From assembly GCA_937127375.1 (NCBI GenBank), contig CAKZMA010000281.1:1-40581 (forward strand): a stretch of 40,581 bases of DNA. Direction: 5' to 3'. The stretch comes from an uncultured Coleofasciculus sp. (GTDB lineage: Bacteria > Cyanobacteriota > Cyanobacteriia > Cyanobacteriales > Coleofasciculaceae). The notes under the pieces are model-generated. The model made no database searches and had not been told where the DNA came from. It saw only the letters and a list, made by a program, of their open reading frames with translations. Positions 8,672 to 17,600 of the stretch are shown in pieces (the first letter of the stretch is position 1; each line of letters starts with the position of its first letter). The position numbers and the translations under genes were made by a program.

Positions 8672-8817
8672 GTTGTTTTCAACGCAGAGGAACGCAGAGG
8701 GAAAGCGCAGAGGTTCGCAGAGGAGGTTTGTTCGAGTCCGCGTTAGCGAAGCTTGCCGAAGGGTAGGCAGACTTTGTTTGTGTGGTTCCGCGATTTTAAT
8801 CGCCCGGTCAAAAAGAG
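8672..8817. repeat. Second mosaic of dispersed repeats (CGCAGAG array and hairpins)
   Basis: CGCAGAG units repeat four times (about 8683-8721), then GCGTTAGCGAAGCTTGCCGAAGG, then GTTTGTGTGG and a degenerate GCGATTTTAATCGC hairpin. The elements match those at 6669-6890, mostly in inverted orientation. It separates the tpsA1 stop from the likely tpsB start. Confidence 0.65.
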
Positions 8818-8823
8818 AGTGGC

Positions 8824-11800
8824 TCATGGCTGGCTTCCAAATACACAATAGGATAAATTTGTCAAGTCAGAGGTTTGGGTCGTCAACATCACCTCACCAT
8901 TGGGCAATCTCACCCATCCTTGGGCTTCGGCGATTTCAGTTAGGGGTTCCTCATCGGCGGAATTTGCCTCCGGTGGGGTTTGAGTCTCAGCCTCCAGCGT
9001 TACCCAGGGGACTTGTGGGGTATTACTGGTAAGCGCATCGCTGGGATTGGGGGGTAAGCCGCCGCGTCCGGTATTGTAGAATTGACTACTGGCAACTTCA
9101 CCCGTCTCTGGGTTGCGGTTGGCTTGACAGCCTTCGCTAATGGGGGGAACACCCGGTTGTTCGGGGAGGGGTACAGGTTGTACATCCTGGGTGTTGATAG
9201 TGGTTGTTCCGTCTATTCCCAGGAGGGAACTGGCGATAAAGTCACTCTCTGGCGTGCGACGTTCCTCAAATTGGCGGAAGCCAAACACACCTGCGGCTGT
9301 GGCGTTGATGTTACCCCCGTTTCCGGCGTAGGCGTTGGCGACAATATCGCTATTTTCGGACAGGATAGCCAGGATAAAGTCACCAGCGGTGATATCAATA
9401 TTGCCTCCATTCCCATTGTTACTGGCTTCGGCTGAGATTTCGCTGTTGTGGCGCAGGATAACGGATTCATCGACATTGAGGCGAATGTTACCCCCTTCGG
9501 TTGCGGCTGTTGTGGTGATCAGATGTCCTTGGTTGGTGAGGGAAATAGAATCAGCCGTGATGTCTAAGTCTCCAGAAATTCCCGAATTACTCCCACTTAC
9601 GCTTATTTGTCCGCCGTTTTGAACGGTGAGTGCTCCGGTATTAATTCTAATCCCCCTAGCGTTCCCACTACTGCGAGAATCAAAATATAAACCACTGGCA
9701 AACTGACCATTATTTGACGTACCACTAACGTCCACAGAATCAGTGGCGTTGACATCAATAATTCCACCTTGTCCGGAACCGGAAGTGGCGGCGGATACTT
9801 GTCCACCATCTTGAATAAGTAATCGGTTCGTGTCAATGGTTAACTCTCCCGCATTCCCTGCACCGGAGGAATCAAATAATAAGCGGCTAGGATTTTGACC
9901 ATTGGTAGATGTACCAATTATCTGCACAGAATCAGCCGCATTGACTGTTAATTTTCCCGCTTCCCCTGTGCTGGAGGTAATCGCTGATACTTTTGCCCCA
10001 TCTTGAACAATTAATCTGTTGGTGTTAATCGTTAATAGTCCTGCATTTCCAGAACCGGAAGTATCAAATAGTAAGCTGCTTAAAATTTCACCATTAGCAG
10101 ACGTGCCAATTATTTGCACCGAATCCGAGGCGTTGACATCTAAGATTCCCGCCTCACCTGTGCTGGAAGTGGTGGCGGAAACGAGTCCTCCATCTTTGAC
10201 AATCAATCGGTTAGTATCAATGGTTAATTCTCCCGCGTTACCGCCCTCGCCTGAACCGGACGAATCGAACAATAAGCGACTGGGGGTTTGACCATCGTTT
10301 GATGTACCAATGACTTCTACAGAATCTGCATCGATTACATTTAATTTTCCAGCTTCACCTGTGCTGGATGTGGTGGCAGACACAAGCCCCCCGTCTTTAA
10401 TAATCAATCTATCCGCGTCAATTTCCAAGAGTCCAGCATTTCCAGAACCCACCGTATCAAACAGTAAACTACTAAATTTACCGTTAGCAGATGTGCCAAT
10501 TACCTCCACCAAATCTGCCTCAACTTCCAATGTCCCTGCCTGACCTGTGCCAGCCGTTGTAGCGGATACCAAACCTCCATCTTTAACCATTAGTCTACTC
10601 GTAGTAATTTTTAAATCTCCAGCGTCGCCGAAACCTGAAGAATCAAACGAAACGCTACTTTGAATACCATCCTCTGATATACCAATTACTTCTACTGAAT
10701 CAGTGGCATCTACTTGTAAATTTCCTGCTCGACCTGTACTAAAAGTGCTAGATGATAATAATCCTCCATCTTGTACAAGCAACCGTCCAGTATTAATTAC
10801 CAAATCCCCACCATTGCCAGAACCGCTTGTTATAGCCCGTACTAGACTACCACTACCATTAATTTGTGATGTACCGATTAATTCTACAGATTCAGAGGCT
10901 TTTATAATCAAATTTCCGGCTTGACCCACACTTTCAGTACCTGTTGATATTGAGCCACCATCCTGAACAATTAACCGTCCCGTTTCAATATTTAAGTCTC
11001 CACCATCTCCAGAGCCAAAAGTAAAAGTAAATAAGCCGCTTGGCAGTCCTGTATCGACTGATCTTCCGAGTACTTCCACAGACTCGGAAGCCAATATAGT
11101 TATTTGTCCGGCAAAACCACTATTATCACTTCTCAAATTACTAGTAGCCGCAACTTCTCCGCCGTCTTGAAGAATCAACCGTTTAGTTGTAATGGTGATG
11201 TCTCCACCATTTCCAGTATTTACACTCCCAGCAAATAAGCCGCTATACAGTTCCTCAGTTGGCGCACCACTTAATTCAACAGATTCAGAGGCATTCACGG
11301 TCAAATTACCACCCTGACCCGCTCCATTCGTAACAGTTGATATTGCTGCCCCATCTCGAATAATTAATCGTCCTGTTTCAATTGTTATGTTGCCACCAGA
11401 CCCAGTACCAGTAGGAATAGAAGCTAAAATGCTATCCTGACCACTGGCAGAAATACCTATTACTTCCACAAAATCTGTGGCACTTATGGTTATATTACCC
11501 CCCTGACCATCACCATTATTGAGAGCAAAAATCCTAGCCCCATCGGTTAGGGAAACAGACTTCGCATTAACATTAATATCACCACCTATACCAGAACCAT
11601 TAATTTGATTATGGACAGTAACATTGTTAGAAAGAGAAAGTTTATCCTCTGCTAAAAGGGTGATATTGCCGCCATTATCAGTAGCAGTGAAAGAAGAAGA
11701 ATCTACAGTGCCAGTGATTGTAATAGCGCTTCGAGAATCAAGAAAGACTGAGCCACCATTACCAACAGTACTACCCGTATCAATCCTTCCAACTTGAATG

Positions 11801-13197
11801 TCACCTGATAATCCATTAGGATTATACTGATTCGTTAAAAACACCAATCCATCCGGCTCAGTGATCCGAATATTCCCGTTAATTTCAATATCGGCATTTG
11901 TTGGATTTGCGCCAAAGGTAGGATTCGGGTTTAGTGTTGCAGGCAAAACCGTATTTCCTGGTATCCCTCCTGGCAATGATGTCCAATCAATCCCCGCCCG
12001 GATATCCAAGGTTGGTCTAGCACTACCATCGATAGAAACCGTCGTGCTATTATCGGAAAGCGTAATCGTTCTAAACGCTGGCTCATTATAGGGAGGCGGA
12101 GCATTAGGACTAATCGATGTCGCCCCATTATCCGCACTATCAATCTCGATATTTCCCGTAATTCTTACCCGACCCCCCGCTAAAATATGTAGAGAAGCCC
12201 CTGCATAATTCCCCAACTCAACATCATTGGCTGAAGCAATAATCGGGTCATCGGGACTTGACAAATCCCCCAAACTTCCATCTAACTTTTCAATCCGAAA
12301 ATTCCCCCCACTCCAATAATGAGCATCGCCGCCCACAGTATTAGCAGAACGCAAGACCATATCCCCACCGGAATAGAACCCACTATCGGGATGATTCAAG
12401 GCAAAAATATCAACCCCCTGATTCCCTTCAACCAACAACGTGCCACCCGCCGCCGCTATAAACGGACGTTCTACACTATCCCGCACCTGCATTGTATTCT
12501 GTGCTTGTAAATTCAAATCTCCCCCAGCTTGAAGTTGACCTGTGAGAGTCAAATTGTCAGCCGATAAGGTAAAGTTTTCGCCAACTATCAAATTCCCCTG
12601 ATTCACAATCTCCCCAGACTGAGACGTGCCATACTGCAAACCAATGGGAACTGTAACAGTTAGTAAAGGAGGTGCTTCTGGATTAATCGCGCTGTACTCA
12701 ATGCCATTTTCAAACAAAATACTATTCGCCGTCGCCGCCACAAAGGAACCCTTAATATCCAGCCGCGCATTCTCTCCAAAAATAATCCCATTGGGATTGA
12801 GCAAAAACAGATTTGCCGCACCATTAACCCCCAATGTCCCCAGAATATCCGAAGCGTCAGTTCCCGTAACTCGGCTGAGAATATTCTCAATGGCGGCGGG
12901 ATTAGCAAAATAAACCCGTTGTCCATCACGAACATTAAACTGTTCAAAACTATGAAACAAATTCGCGCCCCGACTTGCCCCACCTTCAATCAAATCCACA
13001 GGTACACCATCGATAGTACCCGGATTCACCACTGAACCTTCAGTCCCCAACGTCGCATCCGGAGTAATCTGGGCGAAAGCGGCGTTCCCCGAAAAAATAC
13101 TGACCCAGCATCCAGCTAGAAGGATTGCACCACTCCTAGCGAATGAAGTTCTCGCCAACTGCCAAAAATAAAACCCTCTGCTGATAATTCCTGACAT
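8824..13197 (-). CDS. TpsA-type filamentous haemagglutinin exoprotein 1
   Basis: This 1457-residue protein has an extended N-terminal signal region (cleavage likely after NAAFA) and a TPS secretion domain (about 45-200) including the NPNGI motif and a GSFVAATANSILFENG block. A long right-handed beta-helix region follows, with about ten degenerate repeats of roughly 55-60 residues built on RLIVQDGG..S..T and SVEVIGTS. The C-terminus carries a GCQANRN...FYNTGRGGLPP module and AQGWVRLPNGEVMLTT, typical of cyanobacterial members. It is predicted to be secreted through a TpsB pore and displayed or released as an adhesin. The gene lies just upstream of tpsB on the same strand. The start has a G-rich ribosome binding site (GGGGGTGT) close to the ATG. 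Confidence 0.9.
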   Translation of the reverse strand: MSGIISRGFYFWQLARTSFARSGAILLAGCWVSIFSGNAAFAQITPDATLGTEGSVVNPGTIDGVPVDLIEGGASRGANLFHSFEQFNVRDGQRVYFANPAAIENILSRVTGTDASDILGTLGVNGAANLFLLNPNGIIFGENARLDIKGSFVAATANSILFENGIEYSAINPEAPPLLTVTVPIGLQYGTSQSGEIVNQGNLIVGENFTLSADNLTLTGQLQAGGDLNLQAQNTMQVRDSVERPFIAAAGGTLLVEGNQGVDIFALNHPDSGFYSGGDMVLRSANTVGGDAHYWSGGNFRIEKLDGSLGDLSSPDDPIIASANDVELGNYAGASLHILAGGRVRITGNIEIDSADNGATSISPNAPPPYNEPAFRTITLSDNSTTVSIDGSARPTLDIRAGIDWTSLPGGIPGNTVLPATLNPNPTFGANPTNADIEINGNIRITEPDGLVFLTNQYNPNGLSGDIQVGRIDTGSTVGNGGSVFLDSRSAITITGTVDSSSFTATDNGGNITLLAEDKLSLSNNVTVHNQINGSGIGGDINVNAKSVSLTDGARIFALNNGDGQGGNITISATDFVEVIGISASGQDSILASIPTGTGSGGNITIETGRLIIRDGAAISTVTNGAGQGGNLTVNASESVELSGAPTEELYSGLFAGSVNTGNGGDITITTKRLILQDGGEVAATSNLRSDNSGFAGQITILASESVEVLGRSVDTGLPSGLFTFTFGSGDGGDLNIETGRLIVQDGGSISTGTESVGQAGNLIIKASESVELIGTSQINGSGSLVRAITSGSGNGGDLVINTGRLLVQDGGLLSSSTFSTGRAGNLQVDATDSVEVIGISEDGIQSSVSFDSSGFGDAGDLKITTSRLMVKDGGLVSATTAGTGQAGTLEVEADLVEVIGTSANGKFSSLLFDTVGSGNAGLLEIDADRLIIKDGGLVSATTSSTGEAGKLNVIDADSVEVIGTSNDGQTPSRLLFDSSGSGEGGNAGELTIDTNRLIVKDGGLVSATTSSTGEAGILDVNASDSVQIIGTSANGEILSSLLFDTSGSGNAGLLTINTNRLIVQDGAKVSAITSSTGEAGKLTVNAADSVQIIGTSTNGQNPSRLLFDSSGAGNAGELTIDTNRLLIQDGGQVSAATSGSGQGGIIDVNATDSVDVSGTSNNGQFASGLYFDSRSSGNARGIRINTGALTVQNGGQISVSGSNSGISGDLDITADSISLTNQGHLITTTAATEGGNIRLNVDESVILRHNSEISAEASNNGNGGNIDITAGDFILAILSENSDIVANAYAGNGGNINATAAGVFGFRQFEERRTPESDFIASSLLGIDGTTTINTQDVQPVPLPEQPGVPPISEGCQANRNPETGEVASSQFYNTGRGGLPPNPSDALTSNTPQVPWVTLEAETQTPPEANSADEEPLTEIAEAQGWVRLPNGEVMLTTQTSDLTNLSYCVFGSQP

Positions 13198-13563
13198 AAC
13201 ACCCCCTGCAAAAAGCAGTATTTCTACTGTAATTATGATTAACCCAGAACCAACCGTTCAATCGCTTCCGTAAAACTACTGAATTCAGCGATGAACAATA
13301 TTAAGATTCTTGTTCGTTCGTAGTAAGCGCTTTAGCGCTATCAACACCACAGCGCCGACCATAAACCCTTTCAACAATACGACACCTCCCAATTTTGACC
13401 CTACATAATTATCTTGGGGGAGCGTACACCAACTTATGCACTCTACTCAGAATATTTTTAGACCAGTTAGAGGAGAGAGTGACCCAACCCCCTTGAGTAA
13501 AGGGCGACCCAACCTCATTGAGTGGACAGTCATTGTTACTTGATGCAAGCGGGTCGCCCCTAC
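13198..13563 (-). promoter_or_regulatory. Upstream leader of tpsA1, duplicated at tpsA2
   Basis: No gene is seen here. About 265 bp directly before the tpsA1 start are nearly identical to the DNA before tpsA2 (19508-19772), and the match resumes after a small indel up to 13563/19851. The block includes the hairpin AGCGCTTTAGCGCT (13326-13339). The shared promoter or leader implies common control of both tpsA genes. No clear -10/-35 pair could be assigned. Confidence 0.6.
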
Positions 13564-13584
13564 AGTGCCTAATTTTAGAATCGT

Positions 13585-13608
13585 AGGGGCGCACGTCTGT
13601 GCGCCCCT
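13585..13608. repeat. GC-rich hairpin (10-bp stem)
   Basis: AGGGGCGCAC and GTGCGCCCCT are perfectly complementary around GTCT. It lies between the leader of tpsA1 and the 3' end of the third Uma2 gene, so it may end that gene's transcript, although no T-run follows. A REP-like dispersed element is the alternative. Confidence 0.55.
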
Positions 13609-13645
13609 AAACAAAACCCATTGAACAGGCACAAGCTATCAATTC

Positions 13646-14236
13646 CTACCAAATCTCGCTCATATCTAACTCAAAACCTGGAAGCACCATCTCACCCGAT
13701 AGCGTTTCCGGATTCTGCAAACACTCCTGAGAACCATCCTGACGATAAATATAAACTTGGCGTCCAGTACGGTCAATCAGCCAACCTAATTGCACACCCA
13801 ACCGCACCCACTCCTCCATCTTTTTTTGTAAAGACTTTAACGTATCACTGGGAGAGCGTAACTCGACCACAAAATCTGGACAAATCGGGGGAAATTTTTG
13901 CTGCTGTTCAGGAGTCAATGCATTCCAGCGTTCTAATCGTATCCAAGCCGCATCCGGCGACATCGGGTCTTTAGTGGCACCTGGAATCCGAAAACCTGTA
14001 CTAGAGTCAAAACCAATCCCAGTTTTATCCTGTTTCACCCATAAACCAAGCTGAACGATGAGAGAAAAATTGCGATTTCCCGTTTCTCCTCCCGCTGGCG
14101 TCATAATCCAAATTTCTCCCGTTTGCAAATTGCGTTCTAAGCGTAAATCATGGTTAATTTGGCACAGTTCAAAAAACTGATCATCGGTGAGTTGAATTGA
14201 GGGTGGGAGGCTCAAAACCAAAGGCGATGAAAGCAT
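13646..14236 (-). CDS. Uma2 family (DUF820) putative endonuclease, diverged third copy
   Basis: The protein has 196 residues from the ATG at 14236 (MLSSPLVLS); the frame also offers an ATG at 14260. The N-terminal block IQLTDDQFFELC, then IWIMTPAGG, SPDAAWIRLERW and CPDFVVELRSPSDTLKSL are standard Uma2 landmarks. The usual E-x-K is E-L-R here, a common variant that could weaken metal-dependent catalysis. It is only distantly related to the tandem pair at 1559-2718. It lies between the two tpsA genes on the same strand, with its own upstream non-coding region, and no functional link to secretion is evident. Confidence 0.82.
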   Translation of the reverse strand: MLSSPLVLSLPPSIQLTDDQFFELCQINHDLRLERNLQTGEIWIMTPAGGETGNRNFSLIVQLGLWVKQDKTGIGFDSSTGFRIPGATKDPMSPDAAWIRLERWNALTPEQQQKFPPICPDFVVELRSPSDTLKSLQKKMEEWVRLGVQLGWLIDRTGRQVYIYRQDGSQECLQNPETLSGEMVLPGFELDMSEIW

Positions 14237-14260
14237 ATTTATCCATTTTTTACTTAACAA

Positions 14261-14674
14261 TTAAACCGATAATATTATTTTTCATTGTATAACAGTAGTG
14301 TAATAGTAGGGTGTGTTAGCGAAGCGTAACGCACCAGAGTAAATTAATATCTAAATTAGTAGAATAGCCGAATTCCTGGGGAGTCGGCGAATCCGGCTTG
14401 AATCGATTTGAAGTTCTGCCAGCTTATCCCAGTGTGGACGAGTCGTTGGTCTTTGGGTTTGTCTACGGTGTAGGTCATGGTTCATGATTGATGATTAAAA
14501 AGGCACGTCTGTAGGGGCGGGTTTGGGGACTTTCATTTTGTTATTGATGATAACGTTTATTCAAAACCCGCCCTGACCAATGTGTAGGAGCGGGTTTATT
14601 CCCTTCTTAGACCTGGAAACGAGGTCAGGTGAGACTATGAGGCGAAGATGTACCATGCTACCTCTGGAAACACT
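14261..14674. other. Intergenic region with dispersed repeats
   Basis: No gene is seen. The region holds the GGTGTGTTAGCGAAGCGTAA hairpin element (stem GGTGTGTTA/TAACGCACC, 14310-14335), a half copy of the ACGTGCC palindrome near 14501, and an inverted pair GGGCGGGTTT/AAACCCGCCC at 14515-14524 and 14574-14583. All look like dispersed cyanobacterial repeats rather than specific control sites. Confidence 0.6.
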
Positions 14675-17600
14675 TCAAGGAACCTCAACCTGCACCGGGA
14701 AACAAGAAAAACTGGCAGATTCCCTCGATGATTCAGTCGTCAACATCACCTGACCATCAGGCAATCTCACCCATCCTTGCGCTTCCTCAATCACTTCCAA
14801 CGGTGCATCGGTTCCAGACGTCTCCAGTGTTACCCAAGGGACTTGTGGAGTATTACTATTAAGCGCATCACTGGGACTAGGCGGTAAGCCACCGCGTCCG
14901 GTGTTATAGAATTGGCTTTGGGTTAATTCACCCGTTCCGGGATTCCGGTTAGCTTGACACCCTCTGGCTAAGTCCGCATTCAAGATATCATCGGGCAACT
15001 CAATAACCGGATTATCCCTGGTATTAATTGCCACCGTCCCATCAATTCCCAACTGGGAACTCGCCGTAAAATCACTCTCTAGCGTGTCTACATCTCGAAA
15101 CAGCCGGAACCCAAACACCCCGGCGGCTGTAGCGTCAATACTGCCACCCCGACCTTCACGAGCCGTGGCAATAATATCACTATTTTCGGGTAGAAATGCC
15201 AGGACAAACTTCCCCGCCTCAATGGTAATATTGCCGCCATCCCCTGTCCCTTGAGCATTGGTGCGAATGTCCCCGTCGTCGCGCAAGAGGACTGAATCGG
15301 CAACCTGTAAACTAATATTACCGCCGCGCCCGGAAACTGTTGTCGCTGTCAGTCGCCCTTGATTATTCAGCACAATCGAATTAGCGGTAATCCCCAACGT
15401 CCCCGCATCTCCTGACCCTTGACCACTAACCGTGACATTCGCACCATTAGCAACCGTCAAGTCTCCAGTTTCAATGGCAATCCGCAAGCCACTGGCATCC
15501 CCTGACCCGCGCATATCAAAGGATACTCCACTGGACGCCCCACTAATGTCAATGGATTCGGCGGCGGTTAGTTCGAGAATTCCGCCATTCCCTACACCTG
15601 CGGTAATATTGGCGATTTCTCCTCCCTCCCCAATCACTAACCGTTGGGTATTCATCCGAAATTCCCCGGCTTGATTGGCGCTGGTCGTCTCAAAAAATAA
15701 ACCCCCGGTTTCCCCCTCTTCTGAGAAACCATTAATATCCACCTGATTGGCATCGACCAAAAAACTCCCAGCTTTCTCAATTCCTGCCGTAGTTGCAGTA
15801 ATTCTTGCCCCATTTTCCAGGCTCAATTGTGCTGTGGTTATTGTCAAATCTTTGGGATTGCTAAGGGCTGAGGAGTTGAATGATAAACTAGCTGAGTTTC
15901 GCAAGGCGATAGACTGTGCGGAGTTAATCGTCAGATTTCCAGCTTGTCCTGTACCATCGGTTTCCGCCGCGACGTTTCCTCTATTCTCAATCTCCACCTG
16001 CTGAGTCGTAATTGTGACATCCCCTCCTTCACCAGCGCCTGTGGTTTGGGAGAATACGTCACTGCGAGTCTGACCATTCTCAGAAACCTCCCGGACTTGC
16101 ACCGATTCGGCTGCATCAACGGTTAAATCTCCCGCCCTTCCTTGATTCTGAGTCGTCGTGGAAACGGTTCCGCCGCGTTGTACCTGTAACGTTCTAGCAT
16201 TAATGTCAATGTTTCCTCCCGCACCTGTGCCTTGACTCAGGCTACGGACTGTGCTAGAAGTACCATCGGCTGATGAACCCTCCACGTTGACTTCATCGGC
16301 ATTCAAGGTCAAATTTCCTCCCTGACCGTTATTGGTTGTGGTGGTTGATAGGGTAGCGCCTTCCCGAAGGTTCAACTGTTCCGTCTCCACGGTTAAGTTT
16401 CCAGCATTACCTGTACCATTACTGGCGACAGACAGTTCACCGCCATTCAATTCAATGGCTTCTGCGACGTCTAGGGTTAAGGTTCCGCCTTGTCCGCTAC
16501 CAGCAGTATTGGCAGATATTGTGCCTTCCTGCATGATAAACTTCCGGGCGCTGAGATTAATGTCACCTCCCCTACCGTTATCGGTTTGGCTGATAATAGT
16601 ACCGTTGAGAACCGAGAGTGTGTTATTGGCAGTAAAGTTAATCGTGCCGCCTCTACCAGCCGATGAGAAGGAGTTAATCGTACCGAGGACAGACACATCT
16701 CCCGTTTGACTGCGAATTTCCGTGGTTTTACCGCCAGAAGCCCCATCGGAGACAATATCACCCAGGATAATATTACCCGAAGTGTTGAGTGCGATCGCGC
16801 CACTCTCCCCATTCCCAGAAGACGACTCTACCTTACCCGCGCTGGTATCGATAGTCCCATTATTACTGGTGAGTTCCAGGGTTCCACCCCCTAATTCACC
16901 ATTCAAACTCATATCCCCAGTTGTAATATCGCCATCTTCAGTATTGAGGGAAATTCCCCCACCATTGCCATTCTCAGAGGAAGTATCTAATGTTCCTGCG
17001 GTAGTATCGATGGTGCCACTATTACTGATGAGATTGATTGTTCCACCGCTAGATACACCCGTTGAATTCAGATTACCTGTCGTAACATCGCCTTCAGCAT
17101 CCAGGGTAATTGTTCCCCCATTATCCAAGTCGGTTCCCGCATCTAGCGTACCGGCGCTGGTATCAATCGCGCCTTCTCTACTGGTTAAGCTAATCGTACT
17201 GGCTGTATTAGTCTCTGGCACATTTTCTGCTGAGAAAGGAGTAATATTAATAGTCCCGGTGGTGATATTCCCTGGGGCATTAATGGTAACAACACTACCT
17301 TCACCCATCTCCCCAACACTAGAGAATAGTGTCCCATCACTGGTATCAATATTGCCATTAAAGCTGATTAGCTCTATAGTGCCACTTTCTCGTTTATCTC
17401 TGGTATTAATATCTCCTGTAATTACATCATTTTCAGCTTCAAGTAATACAGAGAGAGCCAGTATATTCCTAACATCTATATTTTCAGCGATGAGACTAAT
17501 ATTACCATAATTACCAAAAGCAGCTTCAGCTCCAGACTTAGCGAGGAATGCATGAACAACCGATGCTTTAATATTACCTTCACGAGCCTCCAATCTGATT

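Noticed and set aside
8725-8745. tRNA-like T-loop sequence GTTCGAGTCC
   Set aside because: The flanking bases do not pair into a T-stem and no acceptor or anticodon arms are present; it lies in the repeat mosaic.
9800-11500. Regularly spaced similar segments inside tpsA1 (about 170 bp apart) that might suggest a CRISPR-like or satellite array
   Set aside because: They are in-frame protein repeats of the beta-helix (RLIVQDGG units), with codon-level divergence and no constant short repeat plus unique spacer pattern.
13409-13632. Leftward short frames in the tpsA1 leader
   Set aside because: They read through the duplicated leader and the GC-rich hairpin, and have no domain or ribosome binding site.
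16722-17510. 262-codon plus-strand frame antisense to tpsA2
   Set aside because: Low-complexity Pro/Ser/Val composition produced by the repeated tpsA2 codons; a shadow of the real gene.
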